Below are positions 7,775 to 18,300 of a DNA stretch of 64,000 bases, piece by piece. The stretch is from VXRD01 sp965242535 (GTDB taxonomy: Bacteria; Latescibacterota; UBA2968), in contig OZ251458.1 of the NCBI GenBank assembly GCA_965242535.1, positions 434,001 through 498,000 on the forward strand. The letters run 5' to 3'. The translations under genes and the position numbers were made by a program. Positions within the stretch are counted from its first letter, which is position 1; every line of letters starts with the position of its first letter. Under the pieces are notes generated by a model, which was not told where the DNA came from, did no database searches, and was given only the letters and a program-made list of their open reading frames with translations.

Positions 7775-10705
7775 TTACCTCTCCCGTCTCCCGTCTCCCG
7801 TCTCCCCTTTATTTATTTTCGCAAACCGAACCCGCTTGCGTACCCGGGGTTGATCCAGGCGATTCAAATCCGTTGCCACGACCTCGATTTCCAATTGTTC
7901 TTCGCTATCTCGCGGCACGTCCAACGCGATGTAGAGCGGTTCCCATGTCGTCGTTCCGGTATGCTCGTAAGAAATTTGCACGCCATCGGCTCGCGGGGTT
8001 TGGCCCAAGAGTTTGCCGAGTCCTCGAAGCAGCCGCGAGCCCGCGCTCTGCACGCCCGTAAGCGCGTATTCTATGCGGTAGCGGGTTTGTCCGAACGCGT
8101 CGCGGGTCAAGTTGTACACCTCGTAATAGAGATACACCGGGCGCGCCTTTGCAAAGGTTTTGGACGGCAGGGGCACGACCTGCAACTCCCCCTTTTGAAA
8201 TTTCCCACCTGCGTTTTCTCCCTTCTCGACGATCTGCCCGGCCAGTTCCAAATCGCTCAACGACAGCTCCTCATCGCGGAAAGATGGCACGGTGACGTAC
8301 ATCTTTCGCGCCTGAATTTTTCGGCTGATGGGATCGCGCACTTGAGCGGTCAAGAAGTATTGCCCCGGAGGCAGGGATGCTCGCACCTGATCCACCATCA
8401 GCATCCCCTTTTCCACTGGCCCGTTTATGGCTTTTGTCACCCGCACGCTGTCTCGAAAAATCGGTTTTGGGGATCGGTCGTAGATCGCGACCTCGCGATC
8501 CAAGATCGCATACGCATTGCCGCCTTGAGATGTGGGGGTCAACGCGGCGATGGGCACGCCCAGATACACTTCCATATTGGTCTCTCGGTCGGATGCGCGA
8601 AAATTCGCCGCGTACATGTAAAAGTCCATCGGCTCGCCGCCGTAGGCGTGCCGATACACCGAGGGCGTGCGGGACACGACTTGGGCGACCACCTTTTCGG
8701 GCGCGAGGCGCGACCAAAGCGCGTGGTTGGGCGAATTGGGCGGAATGGGCGCGAAATCGAAAAAGCCACTGCCCGTGGGATCCAAAAATGTGATCTCGAT
8801 TCCCCCGCCGATGTCGGCGTAGATCCACGACTCCCACCTGTAACCCAATTCCGATCCATCGCGCATCACGCTGCGCCTGCGCGGCACGGGAAAAGTCGGC
8901 ACGCCGCGCAACTCGGCCGTCTCGGGCCCTGCGCCGTAGCCATAGGACGAGCTCGACTGCCCGTGGACGTGCTTGGTCGGCAACACTTCATCCAAGGCGT
9001 TTGCGGCGAGCATGTTGAGGCGGTTCTTCACTTTGGCGACCTTTTCGTCCGTCTCGAACACCAGATAATCCGACCATGTTCGATGGTCGGGATGCCCCAA
9101 GCGAATGTACACATCGCCCCGGCGATCCCACCCTCTGCCGTGCCATTCCTCCAACCCTTCGGCAAAATTTGACCGCGCGAAATACACGCGCCGGTAATGC
9201 GCCACGCGGCGCTCGTTCACAGGCGTGGTCGGCGTGGGATCGGCCTCCAGCCAAAAAATTTCCCGAAGCCGGGATAGGGAACGCCCGAACGCGCCCTTCA
9301 TTTTGGACAGCGCCTCGGCAGGGGCCACCAGCGACAGGTCTTGGTAATACGCCCGTTCGGTCGGGTCCAAAAACTGAAAATAGCGTCCAAAAGCCGCCTG
9401 TGCGCGGGAAAAATCCCCGCGTTCAATGCACGTCTGCGCCAGCAAGGGGAGATAGTCTTTGGGCTTTGTCTTTGCCATTTTCTGCAATTCGTCCACGCTG
9501 TAGCTTTCCTCGCCCGCGGCTTTTAGGCGCATCGCCACCTGCGCCAGGCGCGCAGGCGTGATGGGATGGCCGGGATTCACCGCTACTTGGCGCGAATAGG
9601 CTTTCATCGCCTTGTCGTAATAGCGCAGGGATTCGTAAAACACGCCCAGTTTGAAATACGCGTCGTAGTGGTCGGGAAAACGCTCGATGACATGCCCAAA
9701 ATAGCGATCCAGATCCACGCGATCCATCCCCACCATCGCCAGATGGCACATGCCCAAATTGTAGTGGGCCGCCGCGTAATGTTCGTCCATCGCGCAGGTT
9801 TCTCGAAACAAGCGCAATGCCCGCGACTTTTGCCCCGGCAGCTTCAACGCCGCGAGCGCCCGGCCATTGCGCGCCTCCACGAATTTTTTGTTCTTTTTGA
9901 TCGCATCCAAAAACAGGGCCTCGGCCGCCTTCACGTCGTCTCGTTCCAAGCGCAGATAGCCGAGCGCGCACATCGCCACCGGATCATCGGGGTGCAAAAT
10001 GAGCATGCGGTCGCAAATTCGGGCGGCTTCGGCCACCTGCGCTTCATCGGGGGCCTGCGCTCGGGTGGTGTATTTTTGGGGAATCAGATCCCCGCGTTCA
10101 AAATACGCGTCGGACACCGTCACATAGCGGCGTCCGAAGTGGTAGTCGTAGTAGTACTTCAACACCAGCGGATTGCGCGCCCGCCAAAACCTCGCCAGAA
10201 ATGGCCCCTTGGCTTTGCGATCCAAGGCCCTGTAAAAAGCCGCCGTATCCGCGTCTGCCACCGCTTGCAAAATCGCCCCCGTCATGCGGTCTTCGCGTTC
10301 TCCGAAACTCGCTTGCAATTCCGCGTCGGCGATCGGCCCATCGGCCTTGTGCGATTCCCCTTCTCGCTCGATCATTTTGATGAGCGTCCGCGCCACCCGC
10401 AATTCGCCGATGGATGTCTCGATCACGACTTCGGCATCGGATTCGGACGCGATCTCGCCCTTGAGCACCGTGCCGTCCTCGAGCAAAACCGCGACATTGC
10501 GCGACGGTCGCTCGATCATTTTGATGAGGGTCCGCGCCACCCGCAATTTGCCCATCGACGTCTCGATCACGACTTCTGTTTCCGATTCGGCCACGATCTC
10601 GCCCTTGAGCACCGTGCCGTCCTCGAGCAAGACCGTCGCGCCATCGGCGGGCATCGCGACGCCGAGAATGCAAAGGCCGAAAAGTATAAAGCGCAGAGTT
10701 TTCAC
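7775..10705 (-). CDS. GWxTD domain protein with TPR repeats
   Basis: This exported protein has 976 residues. The start is GTG at 10705 with a weak site; residues 1-22 form a signal peptide ending in PADGA. Residues 23-116 hold two tandem copies of a module of about 47 residues (VLLEDGTVLKGEI, then VVIETS, then LRVARTLIKMIER), an obvious recent duplication at DNA level. Several TPR units follow (about 230-450). The GWxTD region starts near 500 (WHGRGWDRRGDVYIRLGHPD) and the protein ends in beta-rich domains similar to the second GWxTD protein at 20592-24056. GWxTD proteins are known from Bacteroidota-like and related phyla; their biochemical role is not established. It is separate from the sigma operon. 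Confidence 0.85.
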   Translation of the reverse strand: MKTLRFILFGLCILGVAMPADGATVLLEDGTVLKGEIVAESETEVVIETSMGKLRVARTLIKMIERPSRNVAVLLEDGTVLKGEIASESDAEVVIETSIGELRVARTLIKMIEREGESHKADGPIADAELQASFGEREDRMTGAILQAVADADTAAFYRALDRKAKGPFLARFWRARNPLVLKYYYDYHFGRRYVTVSDAYFERGDLIPQKYTTRAQAPDEAQVAEAARICDRMLILHPDDPVAMCALGYLRLERDDVKAAEALFLDAIKKNKKFVEARNGRALAALKLPGQKSRALRLFRETCAMDEHYAAAHYNLGMCHLAMVGMDRVDLDRYFGHVIERFPDHYDAYFKLGVFYESLRYYDKAMKAYSRQVAVNPGHPITPARLAQVAMRLKAAGEESYSVDELQKMAKTKPKDYLPLLAQTCIERGDFSRAQAAFGRYFQFLDPTERAYYQDLSLVAPAEALSKMKGAFGRSLSRLREIFWLEADPTPTTPVNERRVAHYRRVYFARSNFAEGLEEWHGRGWDRRGDVYIRLGHPDHRTWSDYLVFETDEKVAKVKNRLNMLAANALDEVLPTKHVHGQSSSSYGYGAGPETAELRGVPTFPVPRRRSVMRDGSELGYRWESWIYADIGGGIEITFLDPTGSGFFDFAPIPPNSPNHALWSRLAPEKVVAQVVSRTPSVYRHAYGGEPMDFYMYAANFRASDRETNMEVYLGVPIAALTPTSQGGNAYAILDREVAIYDRSPKPIFRDSVRVTKAINGPVEKGMLMVDQVRASLPPGQYFLTAQVRDPISRKIQARKMYVTVPSFRDEELSLSDLELAGQIVEKGENAGGKFQKGELQVVPLPSKTFAKARPVYLYYEVYNLTRDAFGQTRYRIEYALTGVQSAGSRLLRGLGKLLGQTPRADGVQISYEHTGTTTWEPLYIALDVPRDSEEQLEIEVVATDLNRLDQPRVRKRVRFAKINKGETGDGRRER

Positions 10706-10751
10706 TTATCGCGTCTCGAAAAAAAATTTGGCAAATTGAAGGGAGGTTGAA

Positions 10752-11154
10752 TATTTAGTAAATGGAGTTATACTAAATTTTGATACGCACCAATCAGCAC
10801 CGACATTGCTCACTTTTCTAAAACGTTTGGTCCGAAAGCATCGTGGGTTGCCTTCGATGCGTTGGCTACGCCTGTGCCTACGGCGTGCGGCGACCTACTT
10901 TTTTTCAACAGCAAAAAAAAGTAGGCGAGCGGGGTACAACTGCCCAAGCAGTTCAAAAATGCCGCTCTCAAACGCCGAGGGGCTAGGCACAGCGCAAATC
11001 GCTTTTGTAATAGAACGACATGAGTCAGCCTGCGAGGTGGGTTGCAAAATGGATGTTGGTTGCGAGACGGACTTGCGCGCTGTGCGCGATGGCTTTGTTT
11101 GAAGGGCTTTGGCGATGGCACGGTTGGCGATAGCTTCTCTGAAGGACGGTGAAA
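10752..11154. mobile_element. MITE copy A (IS630-type family)
   Basis: This is one of seven copies in the window of a repeat of about 0.4-0.5 kb (10752, 18911, 24212, 32932, 53737, 56336 and 61979). Conserved landmarks are GATACGCAC near the left end, a long hairpin CCTACTTTTTTT / AAAAAAAGTAGG, the REP-like GAGCGGGGTACAACTG box, and CGAGACGGACTTGCGCGCTG further right. In this copy the left terminal repeat is degenerate and the right end is missing, abutting a second element at 11157. Long open frames inside it are not conserved as genes. Boundaries are approximate. Confidence 0.8.
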
Positions 11155-11156
11155 CC

Positions 11157-11327
11157 TTAAGAAGCCATCTAAAAACTCGGCCCGCCATTGAGAGAGCCAC
11201 AAAAGCATTCGTTTTTCGCAGGTCCAAACCATACCTATCGCAAAAATAGGATGCCTTGATTCCCCCCTTCCTCGCAGGAAGGGGGGCTAGGGGGGTAGGT
11301 CCCAATAATTTTTTGATGGTTTCTAAG
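11157..11327. mobile_element. Second MITE family, copy 1
   Basis: The element has inverted ends: TTAAGAAGCCATCTAAAAA on the left and TTTTTTGATGGTTTCTAAG on the right. The interior is nearly the same as the reversed copy at 58080-58225 (shared stretches include TCTCTCAATGGCGG and TATTTTTGCGATA). This copy also carries a CCCCCCTTCC / GGAAGGGGGG hairpin near its right end, absent from the other copy. It is too short for a transposase and is a typical non-autonomous element. A fragment of the same end (AAATTATCGGGACCTAGCCC) occurs near 18713. Confidence 0.7.
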
Positions 11328-11387
11328 AGGATCGCTTGATGTCAGCATATCGCATCAGGACAATTGAAAATCAATTTAGGAAAAAAA

Positions 11388-11807
11388 TCATCGAGCATCT
11401 CGTCCTTCGCATATCGCACGGTTAAACCCCTCCCACTCTTCTTCTCTTAGGTCAATAGTGACCATTTTATTTGGGTCGAATACTTTCGGGTTGGGATCGT
11501 TGCGAAATGCCTCGAGGTCGAACGGTTCTGACCATGCTCGCGTTCCGATTATCCGATCCACGCAAACCAGGTCCCATTCGTCATTGTCGTTAAAGCACCC
11601 GCGCCCCCTGATCTCGACGTGTTGCATTGCCAGCCGATGCATGGCGACATTCAGCGCGGGTTCAAAACGCAACGGCACAACCGCCCCCTGCTCGCGGTGC
11701 AACTCTGCTGTGCCGCAAGCCCAGTTCACCGCCATGAGTCGTCCCTGAACCAACGCGAGTTCGGCGCACTCGGTTTTCAACGCATCCAACACATTCGAAA
11801 CATCCAT
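11388..11807 (-). CDS. Hypothetical protein
   Basis: The protein has 139 residues and I do not recognise a family. I place the start at 11807 because AGGAGG lies at ideal spacing upstream; a longer frame to 11846 has no site. It is acidic, with no signal peptide or membrane segment. Residues about 20-75 look beta-rich (LALVQGRLMAVNWACGTAEL, later HVEIRGRGCFNDNDEWDLVCV), and the C-terminal part ends in a helical DLREEEWEGF segment. It stands alone between mobile elements and the terminator of the porV-like gene. Confidence 0.65.
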   Translation of the reverse strand: MDVSNVLDALKTECAELALVQGRLMAVNWACGTAELHREQGAVVPLRFEPALNVAMHRLAMQHVEIRGRGCFNDNDEWDLVCVDRIIGTRAWSEPFDLEAFRNDPNPKVFDPNKMVTIDLREEEWEGFNRAICEGRDAR

Positions 11808-11875
11808 TACCTGCCTCCTTTGATCTTGGGCATTGGACAAATACAATACCCCTTCCCCCCGTACCTGTCAAGCCA

Positions 11876-11914
11876 TGAAAAACGGCGGATGGACATCGCG
11901 TCCCTCCGCCGTTT
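11876..11914 (-). terminator. Rho-independent terminator after porV-like gene
   Basis: On the minus strand a ten-base stem (AAACGGCGGA with TCCGCCGTTT) is followed by a run of five T. It lies about 30 bases past the stop of the PorV-like gene and would end the receptor/secreted-protein/porV transcript. Confidence 0.75.
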
Positions 11915-11943
11915 GTCTTACAGCCACCGGTGCGTTTTTGCGG

Positions 11944-13026
11944 CTAAAAATCGACCGCCACTGAAATCACGTGTACAGCAGAGAAGAAATTGCTGTCGAA
12001 TTGCTTGTAAGCATAATCGATCTTCCCACCTCTGCCGGATTCCGTCAAATACTTCAGCCCGCCGCCAAAAGCAAAGCTCTCGGTGTCGTGATTGGTCTTC
12101 CAACCCGCGCGGAGAGAAAAGCCGATGGGACTGCCGGCGGCTTGGAATGCGTATTCCAGCCCGATCAAAACCTGCTCGTCAAAATCCACGGGATTCGTCA
12201 CGTCAAACGCCAGGTTCAGGTGATGCGGCACGGGGAGGCTGCCCATCATGGACAACGCATCCACCAGCAAGCCGAGGCGAATGTTGCGCGGCAACTCGAA
12301 GGACTCGCGCTGATAGGTCAGTTCCTGGCTGTAATTTTGCACGGTCATCGCCAGCACGGTGTTGCGGAAGCCCGTGTTGAAATACGTGCCCAAGTCCACG
12401 GCAAACGCGGTCTTGGCGTTATCCACCGTCGTGCGATTGCCGCCGATCAACACATTGCCCGTCCCCAGGTTTTGACTGGCGAGTTTGACATTGGCGCCGA
12501 TGGAAAAGCGATCGGTGATCTTCAACCCATAAGCCACGGAGAACGCATAGTTCGACGTGGTGAAGGTGCCGGTATCGGTAAAACCCTCGCCCGTGGGGTC
12601 GGGGTCTATCGCCGTGCCGTTGAACGTGCCCGCGTCATACGTCACAAACCCGACGCCAAACGTGCCGCGCCCGGGAATGTTGAGGGCCGCGCCAGCGACT
12701 TGGCTTTTGGTATTGGCGATCCACGAAACGTAGGTGAAGAACGCTTCGCGGCCATCGAAAAACGCCAGCGTTGCGGGATTGGTGAACACGCCTGCGGCCG
12801 ATCCGATCATCCCGGTGCCCGCGCCGGCAAGGGCCGCGGAACGCGCATTGGTCGGCAACTTCAAAAACGCAAAGCCGGCCTGCCCAACTTTGATAAATGC
12901 GGGATTGAGTTCTTCGGAACCGCCATCTGGCAAAATGGGTTGCAAATCCCGAATTTGTGCTTGTGATGTGGCCGTCAACCCGACGAACAACGCGGTCAGC
13001 ATGGCGGCCCATTTCATTCGTTTCAC
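11944..13026 (-). CDS. PorV/PorQ family outer-membrane protein
   Basis: The protein has 360 residues and a signal peptide (LTALFVGLTATSQA). I choose GTG at 13026 because AGGAGGT lies five to six bases upstream; the frame continues further upstream without a site. The mature part has the family hallmarks: FLKLPTNARSAALAGAGTG, then GVFTNPATLAF and FTYVSWIAN, followed by alternating strands of an outer-membrane barrel ending in an aromatic residue (VAVDF). PorV and PorQ relatives serve type IX secretion in Bacteroidota. The upstream gene encodes a secreted protein with a type-IX-like C-terminus, so a shuttle or surface-attachment role is plausible. Confidence 0.88.
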   Translation of the reverse strand: MKRMKWAAMLTALFVGLTATSQAQIRDLQPILPDGGSEELNPAFIKVGQAGFAFLKLPTNARSAALAGAGTGMIGSAAGVFTNPATLAFFDGREAFFTYVSWIANTKSQVAGAALNIPGRGTFGVGFVTYDAGTFNGTAIDPDPTGEGFTDTGTFTTSNYAFSVAYGLKITDRFSIGANVKLASQNLGTGNVLIGGNRTTVDNAKTAFAVDLGTYFNTGFRNTVLAMTVQNYSQELTYQRESFELPRNIRLGLLVDALSMMGSLPVPHHLNLAFDVTNPVDFDEQVLIGLEYAFQAAGSPIGFSLRAGWKTNHDTESFAFGGGLKYLTESGRGGKIDYAYKQFDSNFFSAVHVISVAVDF

Positions 13027-13045
13027 AACGTACCTCCTGTTAAGA

Positions 13046-13158
13046 ATCGGAAGTCTCAAATCACAAGGTGTGATTCTCGACCCAGAGATGAGGACAGGCA
13101 CGGGGGCCTGTCCCTACGGGTATCGGAAATCTCAAATCACAAGGTGTGATTCTCGACC
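13046..13158. repeat. 37-base direct repeat around a REP hairpin
   Basis: The sequence ATCGGAARTCTCAAATCACA, continuing through a TCACAAGGTGTGA palindrome to TCTCGACC, occurs at 13046-13082 and again at 13122-13158 with one mismatch (period 76). Between the copies lies a GGACAGGC-type hairpin (13091-13117). The structure suggests that the hairpin element entered with, or caused, a local duplication in the gap before the PorV-like gene. Confidence 0.75.
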
Positions 13159-13162
13159 TGCT

Positions 13163-15277
13163 TTACCTGACCACGACAAAGCGTTCGATGTGTGTGTCGC
13201 CCGTGTTCGTATCTTCGATGTGGGCGAAGTATATCCCGCTGACGAGGAACTGATTGTTGTCCGAAATCATCAAGTCCCACGACTCATCGCCAGACCCAGA
13301 GGTGTGGTCGATGCGCGTGACCAGATCGCCCGTAATCGTAAAGACGCGGATAATCGCATTTGCGGGCAGGTTCACAAACTGGAGTTTGTTGGGCTGTCCC
13401 TGATAGTTGTACCCGTTATCGTCGAGTTGCCCGCCCTGCACTTGATAGGGATTGGGCACGACGCGAACCCGCGTAATGTCGTTGGCCGGCCCGCGGAAGG
13501 GACTCACGCCATCCGCTTCGGTGCGCGTGGCAAAGCGGCTGCTCTCCAAGCCAGCGGCATCGACCGCGGTCACGGAATAATAATACCGCGTGCCGCGAAG
13601 GGCGGTCTCGTCGTTAAACGAGGTGCCGGTCGGCATGCCGACCAGTTCGGGCACTTCGGTGGGGCGGCCCGCGTAGCGATAGACGTGGTACTTGGCCGCG
13701 CCGGACACCGCATCCCAACTCAATTCGTTGACATCCGGCCCCGAGGTCACCTCGAAGCGCGCGGGCCAATTTGGCGTGGGCGGCAAGGTGGGCTGGATGC
13801 CCTTGCGATTTGCCCATGCCTGGCGCGCGACAGCCACGGTCGCCATCAGCGAATCGTAGCCGCTGTCGAGGAAATCCTCTTTTTCGGCACGCGAAATGGT
13901 GCCATCTGCCCACTGCTTCCCAACGCGCTTGTTCTCGGATTCGGAGGGCCCGGCGACGATGACGGCGGACACGATGTGGATGCTCTGCCCGAGTTCCAAG
14001 TCCCAAGGGCCAAAGGTCGTCACCCATTGATAGATCTGCTCGGTGGTGACATAGCCCGGGCGGTCGGGATCGGAAACGGCGATGCGCTCGTCTCTCGTCG
14101 TACCCGGTTGCACGTAGAAGTCGTGTACGGTTTTGCGATCTGCGGTGCGCGTGCTCGTCCACACCTCGCCCGGCACCCAGCGCACCTGACGCGGCTGTGC
14201 ATTTTCGGGATCGGACATGTCGTCCAACCAGTTTTCACCGAGCACATTGGGATCGCTTGTCGGCGCCTTGTCCACGTGCAAAAACACGCGGCCCTTGTAG
14301 TGCGATTCCATAAACTCGCCGGAACTGATGTTGGCGGCGCGCACCGCGTCGAGCAAGTCGCCAGAGGCGGGCGCGGGTTCGCCGCGGTCATCGCCATCGG
14401 ACCGATAGCCCAACTTATCGCCGTCGTCGCCATCGTGGATGTAGAGCAATTTTTCCTCGTCATCCCAATAGTTGACTTCATCCCAGATTCCGCCTGCGAG
14501 CAACCCGGCATCGTAGGCGCGGCCGCCATCTTCGGCGGTGATCGTGATGTGCGCGCCGCCCGCGGGGCCCGATCCACCGCGTTGCAAGTAGTAGTTCAGC
14601 CCGACGTAGAAATCGTCGTAAGACGGGTTTTTCGACGCGGTTTCCGGGCTTGCGGCAATGCCGCGCTCGCCCGCACGCAGATCGACCACATGCGGCGTTT
14701 GCGGATAGGTGATCGTCGTGACTTCAAAGATCATGTCGTCGGCATCGGCATTTGCCCAAGAATAGGTATCGCGCACGATCCGCAAGCCTTCGGAGTTGAC
14801 GATGGTGCTGCTGATCATCAAATCCGCGCCCAACTCCGACCGCGTGCCATCGCCGTATTCGGGGAACACGCGCCAGTTGGTACGCAAGACCTCTTTGCCA
14901 TCCTGAGTGATCGTCGGGGGGGCAACTCGGAAAAACTTCGGATTGGGCAAGTTCAACCGCGTTTCCATGCCGCCCAACTTCGAAGGCGAAAAATCGGCGA
15001 GATCGTCGAGCAGGTCATTGCACCAGGGGCTTTGCGTGGTATTCACCAAGGATTGCCCGCCCTCGTAGTAGCTCGGCACGTTAAACGTGGAATACAACCC
15101 CACCACGGCCATCCCCGGATTTCCGATGCGATAACCGATATCCGGATCGGTCTCGCCCGTCTCGAAACCGCCCGGCCAAACCAGGCGTCCCGTACTCCAA
15201 AGCGTGCCGATCTCATGGCTTTGTGCATGAGCACCGCCTGCCATCAGCACGACCATCAGCCATGCGAAATGTTTCAT
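13163..15277 (-). CDS. Secreted protein with Fn3-like and type-IX-like C-terminal domain
   Basis: The protein has 704 residues with a signal peptide (1-19, ending GGAHA). The ATG is preceded by AAGGAG. The large N-terminal part is not recognised. Residues about 495-585 look like a fibronectin-type domain (VTSGPDVNELSWDAVSGAAK, then YYYSVTAVDAAGLES). The last 95 residues follow the pattern of FlgD-like or type IX secretion C-terminal domains: RVVPNPYQV, LQFVNLPANAIIRVFTITGD, SWDLMISDNNQFLVSGIYFA, ending ERFVVVR. It lies between a TonB receptor and a PorV-like gene, so it is probably exported to or anchored on the surface. Confidence 0.8.
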   Translation of the reverse strand: MKHFAWLMVVLMAGGAHAQSHEIGTLWSTGRLVWPGGFETGETDPDIGYRIGNPGMAVVGLYSTFNVPSYYEGGQSLVNTTQSPWCNDLLDDLADFSPSKLGGMETRLNLPNPKFFRVAPPTITQDGKEVLRTNWRVFPEYGDGTRSELGADLMISSTIVNSEGLRIVRDTYSWANADADDMIFEVTTITYPQTPHVVDLRAGERGIAASPETASKNPSYDDFYVGLNYYLQRGGSGPAGGAHITITAEDGGRAYDAGLLAGGIWDEVNYWDDEEKLLYIHDGDDGDKLGYRSDGDDRGEPAPASGDLLDAVRAANISSGEFMESHYKGRVFLHVDKAPTSDPNVLGENWLDDMSDPENAQPRQVRWVPGEVWTSTRTADRKTVHDFYVQPGTTRDERIAVSDPDRPGYVTTEQIYQWVTTFGPWDLELGQSIHIVSAVIVAGPSESENKRVGKQWADGTISRAEKEDFLDSGYDSLMATVAVARQAWANRKGIQPTLPPTPNWPARFEVTSGPDVNELSWDAVSGAAKYHVYRYAGRPTEVPELVGMPTGTSFNDETALRGTRYYYSVTAVDAAGLESSRFATRTEADGVSPFRGPANDITRVRVVPNPYQVQGGQLDDNGYNYQGQPNKLQFVNLPANAIIRVFTITGDLVTRIDHTSGSGDESWDLMISDNNQFLVSGIYFAHIEDTNTGDTHIERFVVVR

Positions 15278-15346
15278 AAGCTAACTCCTTAAAATTCGAT
15301 CCCCGCCGTCCCTCTCCCAAAATCGGGAGAGGGACGGGATGGGGAT

Positions 15347-18300
15347 TTAGAATGAAAATCGCAACCCAAACGTGATGTCTCGGCGGTCGATATAGACCAG
15401 ATACGGGCGGCGCGTCTCTTGGAAATTATCCAAATCGACATCGGAACCCGGGCGGCTGCCTTCCTGCAATTTGCCGCTGGAATCGACCGTCCATCCGAGC
15501 CGCTCCATATACGCTCTTGCCTTGGCATCGTCGTTGGTGCTCGGATAGTCCCAAACCTCGCCGTCGAAGTCGCGGTGGTGGTTGAAGTTCTTGAAATTGA
15601 AGAGATTGTGGATCTCCAAGTACAACATCGGCGCGCCCGCGGTATCGAAGGCTTTTGAGATTCGCAGGTCCGCCATGTTGCTGTCCGTCCACTGCACGTT
15701 CAACACATTTTGCAAGGCGGGGTCGTTGGTCGGATTGTAATTCATCCACCAACCGCCCTCGCGGCGGAAGAACAAGTTGGCTTCCCAACCGCCTTTCCAC
15801 ATGCGCCCTTCGGCGCCGTAGTCGAGGGGCGTGCGGAAATTCAACCCCAATTTCCAGATCGGACGCGCTTTGAACTGCTCGTTGGCGGCGTTGGCATTGA
15901 GTTCGATGAGCAGGCGGGAAGGCGTCGTCACGGTGTTCTGATCGTAGATTCTATCCCACCCGATTCGCCGCCTGCGTTCTTGGCGGTAATCGTAGGAAAT
16001 GAAGCCCGTGAAGAACTGACCGCGCGATTTCTTGAAGGCGATCTCGTAGCCGCGCACGTCTTTGATGCGGCCCGAAGTGGTCCAGCGCGTGCGCCTGCTC
16101 GTGGTGTTCAAGGTGTAATAACTCGTGTTGGGCTCGAGCTCTTTGTCGATGTCTTTGAAATACACCGTCCCCGAAGCCAGGTACGTCCCCGCAAAGCTCT
16201 TCTCAAAACCGAGTTCATACGCGACGGTCTGCGGCATTTCCACCCACGGATTGCCGAAGTTTTCCAAAGGCTCGCCCGCGCCGGACTGCGCTCGGTAGAG
16301 TTCCACTGTCGTGGGCACCTGATAGAAGTGACCGTAGTTGAAATAGAGCTTGGAGGTGGCCGTCGTCGGATGAGACACGCCAAAACGCGGGCTCCATTCC
16401 CACTGCGTCGGCGCGCGAACCTTGCGGCGATTCTCGTACAGCCGCGTGGCATTTGAGCCCAAGTATTCATCGTGCGGTTGCCCGACGAGGTCGAACCACT
16501 TGTCCGGGCGGTGGAAGTCCAAGCGCAGGCCCGCGTTCACCACGATCTGCCGATATTCCATGCGGTCTTGGATGAACAAACCGCCGTACCACGGCGTCTT
16601 CACGTAGTAGTTGTGCAAGTTCGCGGTCTGCGTTGCCACGATATCGGCGGGATTGTCGCTTTCCCAACCGTCGGGGCGCACGGGCAAGGTGGAGACGTAG
16701 CCGCGGAACTCCCGCAGGTAAAACGTGTGCGCCTGAATCCCCGCCTTGATCTGGTGATGCGGCGTCATCTGGCTGGTGATGTCAAAGGTCAAATCCGTCT
16801 CTCGGATGTAGGACCAGTCCGCGGATCGGCTCGCGCCGCCGCCGCCGCGCAATCGGTAAATGCCCAAGATGTCGTTGCGCCTGTTGGCGTAGTTCCAGCC
16901 CACGGGAGCTTCGTCCAAGATCACGGCGCCGGCCGCGCGCGCTTGCTCGACAGCCGAGGTGGGGGTGACGCCCTCATTGCCCTCTTTGAAATTCGCGATC
17001 TCTTCCGCGTAATCGCCGAACTCTTCAAGCCTGCCGTCGGGATACACCGCCGCGAGGGGGATGCCTCGGGCTTGCGGCTTCTGCCAGGTGGCTTCCCAGT
17101 CCGTCCTGCCATAGCGCGCCGTGAGATTGTAAAAGGTCTTGGGCGACAAGGTGTGCGACCAGTTCATGGTAAAGTAGTTGCGGCCGATGGTCTGCTGGTT
17201 GTTCTGAGACCCGGGCGCGAACATCTGCACATCGTCAAAGCGGAGAGATGCCTCGTATTGCGATCGGACAAATGTGCCCGTGAAATCGCCGCGCTTCGTG
17301 CCGTCGGCCCAACCGCGCAAATAACCCAGCGACAATTTTGTCGTGGCGGTCGGCGTCAGCGTCAATTTGCCCTGCGCCATGTTGTCGCGATACGACGTTT
17401 TGGACAGGTCGTACGCGTACGCCGTGCGCTCGCGCTGGCTGGTCACCATCAAGGACAATTTGTCGCGGATGATGGGCGTGCCGACCGTTACGTCGTAGTG
17501 GTAATCCGATTCGCGATCCCCTGCATTGGCATTGTACCCATCGTTGCCATTGAGCTCAAAGTTGCGGTGTTGCCATGCCCAGATGCCTTTGGCCTGTGCA
17601 ACGGATTGGATCGGATCGTCAAAAATGCCCGCGGTCCAATTGCCCTCGGCGCCGCCGCGATCCGCGAACTCCTGCGTCCATCCCTTAAAGTCGGGGGTGC
17701 CGTCGCCATTGCGATCTTGCGTGGGGGTATCGCTTTCAAACCGGCCGATATCCCACCAGTTGTCCGAACTGTACACATCCGGGCCAAAGTGCTTGCGGCC
17801 GGCGGGATTGTAGCGCGCATCCGCGTTGATCGTGAACTGGCGCGGCTCGCGGGTGACGATGTTGACAACGCCACTGCGGACATCGCCGTACTCGGCGCTG
17901 AAGCCCCCGGTCAAGATCTGCACTTCGGCCAAATTCGTCTTGCTAAACGAAGAATACGGACGGTTGTTGCGGTTGTCTTTCATGCCCACGCCGTCCATCG
18001 TGTACAGCAATTCTTCTTCACTCGCGCCGCGAATGGTCAACCCCCAGGCGTCTCTGTCCACGCCGACCTGCGTGGCAAACGCATCGCGCAACCGAGGGCC
18101 CGTGGGGGCTTCGCGCACTTCCGTCGCCTTCATAATCGTCTGGGCGTAGGAGACTTCCAATTCGATGGGCGGGCGCTCGGCCACAACCGTGATCTCGCTC
18201 AATTCAACGGTCGATTCCGTCAGGGAAAAATTCACCGGCGAGGTGCGGTCCACACTCACCACCACATCCGTTTTGCTCACCGTGTGATAGCCCACGAGGG

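Noticed and set aside
10806..11305. Open frames inside the MITE copies that look alike from copy to copy
   Set aside because: The likeness follows from DNA identity. Starts, stops and frames differ between copies, and the hairpin arms read as low-complexity residues.
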